A DNA stretch of 64,000 bases from Nocardioides zeae (GCF_030818655.1 NZ_JAUTAN010000001.1:3410001-3474000), one strand, 5' to 3'; shown: positions 1-8,622, numbered from the stretch's first letter. Notes: generated by a model from the letters alone, not told the origin. Translations and numbers: made by a program.

Positions 1-1
1 G

Positions 2-313
2 GTCTTCGCGCCGTACGACCCGGCCTTCGAGGCGATCGACCCCGCCACGATGGAGTCGCTGACGGCCGACCCGGAGGCGCTCGGCGCGATCCTCGGCTAC
101 CACGTGCTCCCCGAGCGCATCGAGCCCGACGAGATCGCGGGCACCTACGCCTCGTTCGCCGGCCCCGAGGTCACGGTCGAGGGCGACTCGTCCGGCATGA
201 CGGTCGGCGCCGAGGGCACCGAGGCGACCGTGCTGTGCGGTGGCATCCAGACGGCCAACGCGACCGTCTACGTCATCGACTCCGTGCTGATGCCGCCGGC
301 CACCACCGAGTGA
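2..313 (+). CDS. Fasciclin (FAS1) domain protein, 3' part
   Basis: Only the C-terminal 103 residues lie in the window; the reading frame is open to the left edge. The visible part opens with the FAS1 H1-type motif VFAPYDPAFEAI, continues with LGYHVLPERI (the H2-type YHV segment) and ends with the usual beta strands (TANATVYVIDSVLMPP). FAS1 proteins are secreted or cell-surface adhesion-type domains. It lies 35 bases upstream of a SigK-type sigma gene. In mycobacteria the FAS1 proteins MPT70 and MPT83 are SigK targets, so it is inferred to be an output of the adjacent sigma/anti-sigma pair. The signal peptide, if present, is outside the window. Confidence 0.88.
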   Translation, partial: VFAPYDPAFEAIDPATMESLTADPEALGAILGYHVLPERIEPDEIAGTYASFAGPEVTVEGDSSGMTVGAEGTEATVLCGGIQTANATVYVIDSVLMPPATTE

Positions 314-348
314 CCACGCAGCACTGAGGAACCAGGGACACTTCTCCC

Positions 349-981
349 ATGACGACCCTTCGTTCCGTGCCCTCCGGCGACCCGCCGGAGGGCACGGGCG
401 GCCGTGGCCCGGCCGCCGACCTGCCCGATGAGGTGGGACCGCGTCTCGCGGAGCTCCTGCACCGTTCCTCCCTGGGGGACGAGCAGGCCTTCGCGGAGCT
501 GTACGACGCGACCTCGGCGCGCCTGCACGGCCTCGTCCTCCGCGTGGTGCGCAACCCCGCGCAGGCCGAGGAGGTCACGCAGGAGGTGTTCCTCGAGGTG
601 TGGCGCATGGCGAGCCGGTTCGACCCGGCCCGTGGCTCCGCCCTCTCCTGGCTCATGACGATCGGCCACCGCAAGGCGGTCGACCGCGTGCGCTCCGCGG
701 AGGCGTCGACCCGCCGCGACACGACGTACCACCAGCAGACCCAGCCCGTCGACCACGACGCGACGGCCGACGCGGCCCACACGTCGCTGGAGGCCCAGCG
801 GGTCCGCACCGCACTGCAGGCGTTGACCCCCGTGCAGCACGAGGCCGTGAGGCTGGCCTACTTCGGGGGTTACACGCACACCGAGGTGGCCACCATGCTC
901 GACTTGCCGGTGGGCACGGCGAAGACGAGGATTCGAGACGGCCTGATCAGGCTGCGCGACGCGATGGGAGTGGGACAGTGA
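349..981 (+). CDS. sigK: ECF RNA polymerase sigma factor, SigK type
   Basis: A 210-residue ECF sigma factor. Region 2 is at roughly residues 45-115, with AEEVTQEVFLEVWR followed by FDPARGSALSWLMTIGHRKAVDRVR. Region 4 is at roughly 145-205, with LTPVQHEAVRLAYFGGYTHTEVATMLDLPVGTAKTRIRDGL, a clear helix-turn-helix. The length is normal for the family. The stop codon overlaps the GTG of the anti-sigma gene, so the two are translationally coupled. SigK is named from the combined context: RskA-type anti-sigma next door, a fasciclin gene before it, and Rv0446c-Rv0449c homologues after it. No SigK-type promoter could be assigned with confidence in the 35-base gap upstream. Confidence 0.9.
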   Translation: MTTLRSVPSGDPPEGTGGRGPAADLPDEVGPRLAELLHRSSLGDEQAFAELYDATSARLHGLVLRVVRNPAQAEEVTQEVFLEVWRMASRFDPARGSALSWLMTIGHRKAVDRVRSAEASTRRDTTYHQQTQPVDHDATADAAHTSLEAQRVRTALQALTPVQHEAVRLAYFGGYTHTEVATMLDLPVGTAKTRIRDGLIRLRDAMGVGQ

Positions 982-1760
982 ACGACATCCACGCCCTGTC
1001 GGGCGCCTACGCGGTGGACGCCCTGTCCGACGAGGAGCGGGCCGGCTTCGAGGAGCACCTCGAGGCGTGCTCCTCCTGCCGCGAGGAGGTCGACTCCCTG
1101 CGCGAGGCGGCCGCCCTGCTCCCCGCGACCACCGCGACCACGCCGTCGCCGGCGGTCCGCGCCGCGGTGCTCGCCGACATCACCCAGGTCCGTCCGCTCC
1201 CGCCGCTCGTGGCCCACGGCCCCGAGGCGGACGATGGCCGCGCGGCCGTCGCCGGAACGGTGGTGCCGCTGCGGCGGCACCGGTTTCGCACGGCGCTGGT
1301 CGCAGCTGCTGCGGCACTGATCGTGGCCGGCGGCGTGGGCGTCGGGATCAGCCAGCTCGACGACGACCCGGACGGCACCTCGCAGGAGGCCGCGCCGGAG
1401 ACGGACGACCTGGAAGAGGTCCTCACCGCCTCCGACGTGCAGGTCGTGGAGGCGTCGACGACGCTGCCCGAGGGCACGCACGCCTCGGTGCACTGGTCGC
1501 CGTCGCTCGGCAAGGCGGTCCTGGTCACCGACGGCATGCCCGCCGCCCCGGAGGGCAAGCTCTACGAGCTCTGGTACCAGAACGCCGCCGGCGACATGGT
1601 CCGTGCAGGCCTCATGCCCGAGGGCGAGGACAACACCGTCCTCCTCGAGGGTGACGGGTCCGACGCCAAGGCCGTGGGCATCACGGTCGAGCCCGCGCCG
1701 CACGGGTCCGAGGAGCCCTCCTCCGACCCCGTCGCCTTCTTCGCCCTCGAGGACGCATGA
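978..1760 (+). CDS. rskA: Anti-sigma-K factor RskA-type membrane protein
   Basis: About 260 residues, starting at a GTG that overlaps the sigK stop. The cytoplasmic N-terminus has an anti-sigma zinc-binding-like helix (HLEACSSCREEVDSL, about residues 29-43). One membrane segment follows (about residues 110-132, rich in Ala/Val/Gly). The extracytoplasmic RskA domain has the signature LYELWYQNAAGD and VGITVEPAPHGSEEPS. It is expected to hold SigK at the membrane and release it after regulated proteolysis, as known for mycobacterial RskA. The stop overlaps the ATG of the next gene (ATGA), so sigma, anti-sigma and the lipid-modifying genes probably share one transcript. Confidence 0.88.
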   Translation: MNDIHALSGAYAVDALSDEERAGFEEHLEACSSCREEVDSLREAAALLPATTATTPSPAVRAAVLADITQVRPLPPLVAHGPEADDGRAAVAGTVVPLRRHRFRTALVAAAAALIVAGGVGVGISQLDDDPDGTSQEAAPETDDLEEVLTASDVQVVEASTTLPEGTHASVHWSPSLGKAVLVTDGMPAAPEGKLYELWYQNAAGDMVRAGLMPEGEDNTVLLEGDGSDAKAVGITVEPAPHGSEEPSSDPVAFFALEDA

Positions 1761-3925
1761 CCGCCACCCCCCGGCGGCTCGCCGTGGTGGGTTCCGGCGT
1801 CGCCGGCCTGACCGCGGCGTACGTCGCCTCCAAGAACGCCCACGTGACCCTCTACGAGGCCGACGCGCGGCTCGGAGGGCACGCCGACACGCACCTCGTG
1901 ACCGTGCCCGACGGGCGCGGCGGCGAGCAGCTCGTGCCCATCGACACCGGTTTCATCGTGCACAACGAGCGCACCTACCCGGTGCTGCTGCGGATCTTCG
2001 CCGAGCTCGGCGTGGCGACGCAGGACTCCGAGATGTCGATGTCGATCCGCGACGACTCCGCGGGACCGCACGGCCTCGAGTGGGCGGGCGCCCTCAAGCT
2101 GGCCGGGCTGTTCCCGACGTGGCGCAACGCCACGCGCCCCGCCTTCCTCCGCATGCTCGCGGAGATCCCGCGCTTCCACCGCCGCGCGCGGCGGCTGCTC
2201 GAGTCCGAGGCCAGCGACGTCGACGCCCGCGTCACGTTCGGCGAGTTCCTCGACGCCGGGCGCTTCTCGCCGACGTTCCGCACCCACTTCGCCGAGCCGC
2301 TGGTCGCCTGCGTGTGGTCGACCGACCCGGCGCAGGCGCTCGACTACCCGGCGCGCTACCTGTTCCGGTTCCTCGACCACCACGGCATGCTCGGGATCTT
2401 CGGTTCCCCGCAGTGGCGCACGGTCTCGGGCGGCTCGCGGGAGTACGTCGCGCGCATCGCCGCCCGGCTCCCCGACGTGCGTGTCGGGACCAAGGTGACG
2501 AGCATCGAGGAGACCCCCGACGAGGTGCGGGTGACCGACGGCAACGGCCAGGTCGCGGCGTACGACGCGGTGGTCGTGGCCACGCACCCCCACCAGGCGC
2601 TGGCGATGCTGGCGGCCCCGACCCCGGCGCAGCGCGAGCTGCTCGGGGCGATCACCTACACGCCGAACACCGCACAGCTCCACACCGACGCCTCCCTCCT
2701 GCCGCGGCAGGAGAAGGCGCGCGCGTCGTGGAACTACCTGCGCCGCGACCCCGCCACCCTTGCCGACCTGCCGTCGGTGGAGGAGCGCGGCGGCCCGGTG
2801 ACGCTGACCTACGACCTCAGCCGGCTCATGCGGGTGCCGCACCTGCCAGGGGCGCCCGACACGCGCTTCCTCGTCACGCTCGGCGGGCTCGACCTGGTGG
2901 ACCCGGCGCAGGTCATCGACACGATGGAGTACGAGCACCCGCTCTACACGCGGGAGTCCGTCGCCGCCCAGGCCCGGCTCGGGGAGTGCGAGACACCCCG
3001 GGTGGCCTTCGCCGGTGCCTACCACGGGTGGGGCTTCCACGAGGACGGCGCGCGCTCCGGCCTGCAGGCCGTGACCCGGCTCGGGCTCGGCTGGCCGGAG
3101 GACGGTGCCGGCGCGGGGCGCGGCCGGCACGCTGCCCGCCGTCCGGGCGCACCGGCCGGCACCGACCCCGCCGGCACCGACCCCGCCGGCACCGTCTACC
3201 GCACCACGGTGCGGCACACCCGGCGGCGACCGTGGAAGCGGAGCTTCGCCCACACGTCGTCGACCTGGGTGGTCGACCTCGACGACCTGCCCGACCACGG
3301 CCGCACGGCCTGGACCCGCGGCAGCTTCGAGGCACGCGACCACCTCGGCGAGCCGGAGCGCTCGCTGCGGGCCAACGTCGAGGCGTTCCTCGACCTGCAC
3401 GGCATCGAGCTCGCCCGCGGCGGTGACCGGGGCCGGATCCTCATGGCCGCGCAGCCGCGTGCCTACGGCTACTGCTTCAACCCCATCAGCGTCTTCTGGT
3501 GCTTCGCCGGCGACCAGACCCTCGCCGACGTGCCGGTCGCCGTGGTGGTCGAGGTGCACAACACCTACGGCGACCGCCACGCCTACCTCGTGCACCCGGA
3601 CGCCGCGGGGCGGGCCGAGACGACGAAGGCGATGTACGTCTCGCCCTTCCACGGCACCGACGGCACCTATGCGGTCGCCGTGCCCACCCCGACCGCCGGG
3701 CCGGACGGGAGGCTGCACGTCGCCGTCACCCTCCGCACCGACGACGGCGCCACGTTCAGCGCGTCGCTGACCGGTCGTCCCGACGCCCGACCCAGCGCCG
3801 CGTGGCGCGCGGCACCCGCGACGCTGCGGGCGTCGCTCCTCATCCGCCTGCACGGCATCACGTTGTGGGCGCGACGGCTGCGCATCCAGCCGCGCCCCGA
3901 GCACCACCAGGAAGGTGTCCGATGA
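1757..3925 (+). CDS. Fused FAD amine-oxidase-type oxidoreductase and DUF1365 protein
   Basis: A 722-residue two-part protein. Residues 1 to about 445 form an FAD-dependent oxidoreductase of the NAD(P)-binding Rossmann/amine oxidase type, with the dinucleotide motif VVGSGVAGLTAAY near the N-terminus and the typical GAYHGWGFHEDG end. Residues about 475-722 are a DUF1365 domain, with PRAYGYCFNPISVFWC and VEVHNTYGD. In mycobacteria these are two adjacent genes (Rv0449c, Rv0448c). Here they are joined in frame by a linker of repeated GTDPA residues encoded by 15-bp direct repeats (3158-3187). It overlaps rskA and the next gene by 4 bp. It probably acts with the downstream cyclopropane synthases on membrane lipid acyl chains; the reaction is unknown. 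Confidence 0.85.
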   Translation: MTATPRRLAVVGSGVAGLTAAYVASKNAHVTLYEADARLGGHADTHLVTVPDGRGGEQLVPIDTGFIVHNERTYPVLLRIFAELGVATQDSEMSMSIRDDSAGPHGLEWAGALKLAGLFPTWRNATRPAFLRMLAEIPRFHRRARRLLESEASDVDARVTFGEFLDAGRFSPTFRTHFAEPLVACVWSTDPAQALDYPARYLFRFLDHHGMLGIFGSPQWRTVSGGSREYVARIAARLPDVRVGTKVTSIEETPDEVRVTDGNGQVAAYDAVVVATHPHQALAMLAAPTPAQRELLGAITYTPNTAQLHTDASLLPRQEKARASWNYLRRDPATLADLPSVEERGGPVTLTYDLSRLMRVPHLPGAPDTRFLVTLGGLDLVDPAQVIDTMEYEHPLYTRESVAAQARLGECETPRVAFAGAYHGWGFHEDGARSGLQAVTRLGLGWPEDGAGAGRGRHAARRPGAPAGTDPAGTDPAGTVYRTTVRHTRRRPWKRSFAHTSSTWVVDLDDLPDHGRTAWTRGSFEARDHLGEPERSLRANVEAFLDLHGIELARGGDRGRILMAAQPRAYGYCFNPISVFWCFAGDQTLADVPVAVVVEVHNTYGDRHAYLVHPDAAGRAETTKAMYVSPFHGTDGTYAVAVPTPTAGPDGRLHVAVTLRTDDGATFSASLTGRPDARPSAAWRAAPATLRASLLIRLHGITLWARRLRIQPRPEHHQEGVR

Positions 3926-5337
3926 CCACGGAGATCCCCGAGTCGTCCCACGGGTCCTCGTCCGTCCCCGCCCCCACCGTGCCCCGGGCCCCCGCGCGGG
4001 TCGACGCCGCGCGCTGGCCCGGGCTCGACGTCGTGCCCTCCGGGCCCCGCGCTGCGGCGTACGCCCGGGTCGCGCGCGCCCTGTTCCACGGCGTGGTGAA
4101 CCGCCTGGACCTCACGGTCCGCGTCGGTCCCGGCGCCGACGCCCCCGTCTGGGGCCGCGGCGGTCCGGAGCTGGTGCTCCGCCGCCCCGACGAGTTCTTC
4201 GCCCGCCTCGGGCGCCACGGGCTCATCGGCTTCGGTGAGGCCTACCTGACCGGTGCCTGGGACGTGCCGTCGCCGGCAGAGGGCGGCACCACCGGCGCGC
4301 TCGGTGAGGTGCTCACCGTGCTCGCCGCCCAGATGCCCACGCTGGTGCCGCAGTGGATGCAGCGGCTGCGCGCGGCGTACGTCTCCCGCCCGCCGTCCCA
4401 CCAGGTCAGCTCGCAGGAGAACAGCCGCGCCAACATCGCGCACCACTACGACCTGAGCAACGACCTCTTCGAGGCGTTCCTCGACCCGACGATGAGCTAC
4501 TCCTCCGCGCTCTTCGAGCACCAGGCGATCCCCCGGGTGGACGCGGTGGGTGCGCACCACGTGGCCACCTCGCCCGACCCGCGCGACGCCGCCTCGCTGG
4601 AGGAGGCGCAGGGCCGCAAGATCGAGCGGCTGCTCGACGCCGTCGGCGTCGGCGAGGGCACCCGCGTGCTCGAGATCGGCACCGGCTGGGGCGAGCTGTC
4701 GCTGCGCGCCGCCCGCCGCGGGGCCCGGGTGCACTCCGTGACGCTGTCGACGGAGCAGCAGGCGCTCGCCCGCGAGCGGGTCGCCGCCGCCGGGTTCTCC
4801 GACCGGGTCGACGTCGAGCTGTGCGACTACCGCGACGTGGTGGCGCCGGAGGGCGGCTACGACGCGGTCGTGTCGGTCGAGATGATCGAGGCGGTCGGCT
4901 ACGACTACTGGGGCACCTACTTCGCGAAGATCGACGAGGTGCTCGCCCCCGGTGGCCGCGCCGGCATCCAGGCGATCCTCATGCCGCACGACCGCATGCT
5001 CGCGACCCGGCAGACCTACACCTGGATCCACAAGTACATCTTCCCGGGCGGTTTCCTGCCCTCCGTGCAGGTCATCGACGAGATCACCCGTGACGAGACG
5101 GCGCTCCGCCTGCTCGGCGGCGCCGACCGGCTCTCCTTCGGCGGGCACTACGCCGAGACGCTCCGACGCTGGGACGAGCAGTTCCTCACCGCCTGGGGCG
5201 AGCACGTGTCGGGCCTGGGCTTCGACGCCACCTTCGCGCGGATGTTCCACTTCTACCTGGAGTACTCCCGCGCGGGCTTCGCGTCCGGCTACATCGACGT
5301 CCAGCAGCTGGTGCTGGAGAAGGAGGCCGGTCGATGA
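3922..5337 (+). CDS. Cyclopropane-fatty-acyl-phospholipid synthase family methyltransferase (UfaA1-like)
   Basis: A 471-residue SAM-dependent methyltransferase of the CFA synthase/mycolic acid methyltransferase fold. Hallmarks are ANIAHHYDLSNDLFEAFLDPTMSYSS, the SAM loop VLEIGTGWGELSLRAA (about residues 248-263), VSVEMIEAVGYDYW, and a C-terminal FHFYLEYSRAGF. The family adds a methylene or methyl group from S-adenosylmethionine to unsaturated phospholipid acyl chains. The SAM loop reads GTGWG rather than the common GCGWG. There is an unusually long insert (about residues 195-230) between the YSS motif and the SAM loop. It starts at an ATG overlapping the previous stop and ends overlapping a second family member. 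Confidence 0.9.
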   Translation: MTTEIPESSHGSSSVPAPTVPRAPARVDAARWPGLDVVPSGPRAAAYARVARALFHGVVNRLDLTVRVGPGADAPVWGRGGPELVLRRPDEFFARLGRHGLIGFGEAYLTGAWDVPSPAEGGTTGALGEVLTVLAAQMPTLVPQWMQRLRAAYVSRPPSHQVSSQENSRANIAHHYDLSNDLFEAFLDPTMSYSSALFEHQAIPRVDAVGAHHVATSPDPRDAASLEEAQGRKIERLLDAVGVGEGTRVLEIGTGWGELSLRAARRGARVHSVTLSTEQQALARERVAAAGFSDRVDVELCDYRDVVAPEGGYDAVVSVEMIEAVGYDYWGTYFAKIDEVLAPGGRAGIQAILMPHDRMLATRQTYTWIHKYIFPGGFLPSVQVIDEITRDETALRLLGGADRLSFGGHYAETLRRWDEQFLTAWGEHVSGLGFDATFARMFHFYLEYSRAGFASGYIDVQQLVLEKEAGR

Positions 5338-6695
5338 CCGCCACCCCTGCCGACCGGTCCACCGCCCCCAGCGGGGTCGCCGACCGCCTCGCCGAGGCCC
5401 TGCGTCCCTTCGTGGGCGGCGACCTCCCCGTGCGCCTCCGCGCCTGGGACGGCTCCGAGGCCGGTCCCGTCGACGCGCCGCTGGTCGAGCTGCGCAGCCC
5501 CGCCGCCGTACGCCGCCTCGTGCGGCACCCCGGCGAGCTGGGTGCCGCGCAGGCCTACGTCACGGGCGAGCTCGAGGTGCACCACGACCTCGACGACGCC
5601 CTCACCCACGCCTGGTCGGTCGTCGCCGAGCGCAACCTGTCGGGCGTCCGCCCGGGTCCGCAGGCGTACGTCGCGGCCCTCCGCGCCGCCGTCGACACCG
5701 GCACCGTCGGCCCGGGGATGTTGCTGAGGCCCCCGCGGGCCCCGCGCAGCCAGGCGCAGGTGGGTGGTCCACTCAACGCGCTGCTGGGCCGTCGTCTGCA
5801 CTCGAAGCTGCGGGACCGGCTGGCGATCAGCCACCACTACGACCTCTCCAACGAGTTCTACTCGCTGATCCTCGACGACCACATGGCCTACTCCTCGGCC
5901 TACTACACGCAGCCGCCGAGCACCCCCGGCTACACGCTCGAGGACGCCCAGGCCGACAAGCTCGACCTGGTCTGCCGCAAGGTCGGGCTGACCGAGGGCG
6001 CGACGTTCCTCGACGTCGGCTGCGGCTGGGGCTCGCTGTCGCTGTACGCCGCGGAGCACTTCGGCGCGAAGGTCACCGGCGTGACGATCGCCGCCGAGCA
6101 GAAGAAGTTCATCGACGCCCGCATCGCCGAGCGCGGGCTGGGCGACCGGGTCGAGATCCGGCTGCAGGACTACCGCGACGTCCCCGAGGCCCAGGGCGGC
6201 GCCGGGCACTTCGACGCCGTGGCGAGCCTGGAGATGGGCGAGCACGTCGGCCAGCAGAACTACCCGACGTACGCCAAGGTGCTCCACGACGCCGTCAAGC
6301 CCGGCGGTCGGGTGCTGGTGCAGCAGATGTCGCGCTCCGGCGGCCGCAAGGGCCACCCGGGCGGCGGCCCGTTCATCGAGTCGTTCATCGCGCCCGACAT
6401 GCACATGCGGCCCGTCGGCGAGACGGTCGACCTGCTCGAGGCCGGCGGCCTCGAGGTGCGCGACGTGCACGCCCTGCGCGAGCACTACGTGTGGACCGTC
6501 GACGCCTGGATGGAGCGCTTCTCCAAGGCGGAGGCGCGGCTCACCGAGCTCGTCGGCGAGGAGGTCGTGCGGGTCTGGCGGCTCTACCTCGTCGGTGGCC
6601 GCATGGCGTTCCGCGACGGCCGCATGGGCGTCGACCAGATCCTGATGGTGCGTCCGGGAGCCGCGCACACCCTCCCGCCGCGCCGGGACTGGTGA
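5334..6695 (+). CDS. Second cyclopropane-fatty-acyl-phospholipid synthase family methyltransferase
   Basis: 453 residues. Family hallmarks are AISHHYDLSNEFYSLILDDHMAYSSAYY, the canonical SAM loop FLDVGCGWGSLSLYAAEHFGAK (about residues 225-245), VASLEMGEHVGQQNYPTYA and the C-terminal RVWRLYLVGGRMAFRDGRMGVDQILM. This copy keeps the canonical GCGWG loop, unlike its upstream neighbour. The two share architecture but not close sequence, so they look like old paralogues with different substrates. The ATG overlaps the previous stop (ATGA). The stop overlaps the GTG of the DUF1295 gene. Confidence 0.9.
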   Translation: MTATPADRSTAPSGVADRLAEALRPFVGGDLPVRLRAWDGSEAGPVDAPLVELRSPAAVRRLVRHPGELGAAQAYVTGELEVHHDLDDALTHAWSVVAERNLSGVRPGPQAYVAALRAAVDTGTVGPGMLLRPPRAPRSQAQVGGPLNALLGRRLHSKLRDRLAISHHYDLSNEFYSLILDDHMAYSSAYYTQPPSTPGYTLEDAQADKLDLVCRKVGLTEGATFLDVGCGWGSLSLYAAEHFGAKVTGVTIAAEQKKFIDARIAERGLGDRVEIRLQDYRDVPEAQGGAGHFDAVASLEMGEHVGQQNYPTYAKVLHDAVKPGGRVLVQQMSRSGGRKGHPGGGPFIESFIAPDMHMRPVGETVDLLEAGGLEVRDVHALREHYVWTVDAWMERFSKAEARLTELVGEEVVRVWRLYLVGGRMAFRDGRMGVDQILMVRPGAAHTLPPRRDW

Positions 6696-7534
6696 GCGCG
6701 CTCGTCGCGGCCCTCGTGGCCGCGGCGGCCACGGTGACGGTGCTGATGACCGCCACCGCCGTGGTCGCGCGACGGGTCGGCCGGCTGGCCGTCGTCGACG
6801 TGGTGTGGGGTGCCGGATTCGTGCTCGTCGCCCTGGTCGCCGCCGTGGTCACGACCGTCGTCGACGCCGGCGGCGGCGGCACGGTGGCGCAGCGCTGGCT
6901 GCTCGTGCTGCTGGTCGCCGTGTGGGGCGGTCGCCTCGCGTGGCACATCCGCTCGCGGGCGCACGGGCTGCTCGGTCCCGGCGAGACCCCGCCCGAGGAC
7001 CCGCGCTACGCGCAGCTGATGGAGGGCAAGCCGTTCTCCTACGCCGTCACCCGCGTCTTCGTCACGCAGGGCGTCGCGATGTTCGTCGTCGCCCTGCCCG
7101 TGGTGGTCGGCGCGGCCGTCGCCGTGCCGGCGTCGTCGTGGCAGCGGTGGCCGATCGTGCTGGGCGTCGTCGTGTTCGCGGTCGGGCTGGCGTTCGAGGC
7201 CCGGGGCGACGCGCAGCTCGCGGCGTACAAGGAGATCCCCAAGCCGGAGCGGCCGCCGGTGCTGGACACGGGCCTCTGGGCGTGGACGCGGCACCCGAAC
7301 TACTTCGGCGACGCGACGGTCTGGTGGGGCCTGTGGCTCGTCGGCGGCCTGGGTTCGGGGTGGGTCGCGGGTCTGGCGACGGTCGTCGCGCCGATCGCGA
7401 TGACCTACTTCCTCGCGTTCGCGACGGGGGCGCGACTGCTCGAGCGCGAGATGATGCAGCGCCCGGGCTACCCGGAGTACGCCGCGCGCACCTCGATGTT
7501 CGTCCCGCGGCCCCCGCGTCGTCGCGCCGGGTGA
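6692..7534 (+). CDS. DUF1295 multi-pass membrane protein (steroid 5-alpha-reductase fold)
   Basis: About 280 residues with six or so hydrophobic segments spread over the whole length. The C-terminal half has the isoprenylcysteine methyltransferase/5-alpha-reductase-type signature: LDTGLWAWTRHPNYFGDATVWWGLWL then LLEREMMQRPGYPEYAARTSMFVPRPPR. It corresponds to Rv0446c of the mycobacterial SigK locus. It is the last gene of the coupled chain from sigK: start GTG overlaps the previous stop, and a 33-base gap follows. Members are predicted membrane reductases or methyltransferases acting on lipids. The substrate is unknown; action on the product of the CFA-type enzymes is inference from the operon. 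Confidence 0.87.
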   Translation: MSALVAALVAAAATVTVLMTATAVVARRVGRLAVVDVVWGAGFVLVALVAAVVTTVVDAGGGGTVAQRWLLVLLVAVWGGRLAWHIRSRAHGLLGPGETPPEDPRYAQLMEGKPFSYAVTRVFVTQGVAMFVVALPVVVGAAVAVPASSWQRWPIVLGVVVFAVGLAFEARGDAQLAAYKEIPKPERPPVLDTGLWAWTRHPNYFGDATVWWGLWLVGGLGSGWVAGLATVVAPIAMTYFLAFATGARLLEREMMQRPGYPEYAARTSMFVPRPPRRRAG

Positions 7535-7567
7535 ATCCCGCGGGGGGGGTTCCGGCAGGATCGGGAC

Positions 7568-8434
7568 ATGACCGAACCCCGCGTCGCCCTCTACGTCGAC
7601 TTCGAGAACCTCGTCGCGTCCCAGTACGACGCGGTCCACGGCCGCCACGCCTGGCAGCGCGACAAGGTGGTGCACGCGGCGGCGGACGACCCCGTGGTGG
7701 CGCCCCGGCTGGAGGCCTCGCGGCTCGACGTCGACGCGATCGTGGACTACGCGGCGTCGCTCGGGGTGGTGGCGATCAGCCGGGCCTACGCGAACTGGGC
7801 CTCGCCCGCGTTCTCGTCCTACGCCCGGGACCTGACCTCGCGCGCCATCGACCTCACGCAGCTGTTCCCCCTGTCCGGCACGAAGAACGGCGCGGACATC
7901 CGGCTGGCGACGGACGTCGTGGACGACCTGACCCGCTACGCCGACCTCACCCACGTGCTCGTCGCCGCCGGCGACTCCGACTACGTGGCGGTCGCCCAGA
8001 AGGCGAAGCGCCTCGGCCGGTCGGTGGTCGGTGTGGGCGTCGCGGGGTCGATCGGCCGCTACTGGGAGGCCGCGTGCGACGAGTTCAAGCGCTACGACGC
8101 CCTGCCCGGCGTGGAGCCGGCCGTCACGTCGCCGCCCGCTGCAGGGGCCGATGCCGGGGTCGGGGTCGGGGCTGGGGTGGACGACGATCCCGACACGGAG
8201 GACCGGGCGCGCCCCGTGCCGTACTCCAAGCTCTTCCGCCGCGCCGTCAACCTCGTGCAGAAGCAGCGCAGCGACGAGAAGGTCCCGCTGTCCGTGCTGA
8301 AGCAGGTGCTCGTGCGGATGAGCCCGGGCTTCGACGAGACGACGCTCGGCTTCGACTCGTTCTCCGCCTACGTCCGCGCCCAGGAGGGCGTCGAGACCGA
8401 CGAGCGGAACCAGCACGTGTGGTTCACGCGGTAG
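7568..8434 (+). CDS. NYN-domain (LabA-like) nuclease with C-terminal OST-HTH-like domain
   Basis: 288 residues. The N-terminal NYN/PIN-like domain shows VALYVDFENLV (first acidic residue), GADIRLATDVV and LVAAGDSDYVAVAQKAKRLGRSVVGVGV, the acidic metal-binding pattern of RNA-cleaving NYN domains. A proline/glycine-rich linker (about 185-215) leads to a C-terminal segment, LSVLKQVLVRMSPGFDETTLGFDSFSAYV, that fits an OST-HTH/LOTUS RNA-binding module. It starts at an ATG preceded by CAGGAT seven bases upstream, a -10-like hexamer that would give a leaderless mRNA. Likely an RNA-processing enzyme; the target is unknown. The 31-bp tandem array begins two bases after its stop. Confidence 0.85.
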   Translation: MTEPRVALYVDFENLVASQYDAVHGRHAWQRDKVVHAAADDPVVAPRLEASRLDVDAIVDYAASLGVVAISRAYANWASPAFSSYARDLTSRAIDLTQLFPLSGTKNGADIRLATDVVDDLTRYADLTHVLVAAGDSDYVAVAQKAKRLGRSVVGVGVAGSIGRYWEAACDEFKRYDALPGVEPAVTSPPAAGADAGVGVGAGVDDDPDTEDRARPVPYSKLFRRAVNLVQKQRSDEKVPLSVLKQVLVRMSPGFDETTLGFDSFSAYVRAQEGVETDERNQHVWFTR

Positions 8435-8436
8435 CT

Positions 8437-8622
8437 GCGTCGAGTTGGGTTGTACGGCGCGGCGTGGGCGTCGAGTTGGGTTCTAGGGCGCGGCGTGGGC
8501 GTCGAGTTGGGTCGGACGGCGCGGCAGACGCGTCGAGTTGGGTCGTACGGCGCGGCGGGTGCGTCGAGTTGGGTCGTACGGCGCGGCAGGAGCGCCGAGT
8601 TGGGTCGTACGGCGCGGCGAGT
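8437..8622 (+). repeat. Six tandem copies of a 31-bp repeat
   Basis: Copies begin at 8437, 8468, 8499, 8530, 8561 and 8592, all exactly 31 bp apart. The core is GCGTCGAGTTGGGTCGTACG followed by GCGCGGC and four to five variable bases. The start of a further degenerate copy (GCGCGGCGAGTTG) follows. Since 31 is not a multiple of three the array is not a coding repeat. There are no spacers, so it is not a CRISPR. It fills most of the 278-bp gap between the NYN and HNH genes; the remaining 90 bases hold nothing else clear. Confidence 0.95.

Noticed and set aside
8437..8622. 31-bp repeats as a CRISPR array
   Set aside because: Units are contiguous with no unique spacers, and no cas genes are in the window.
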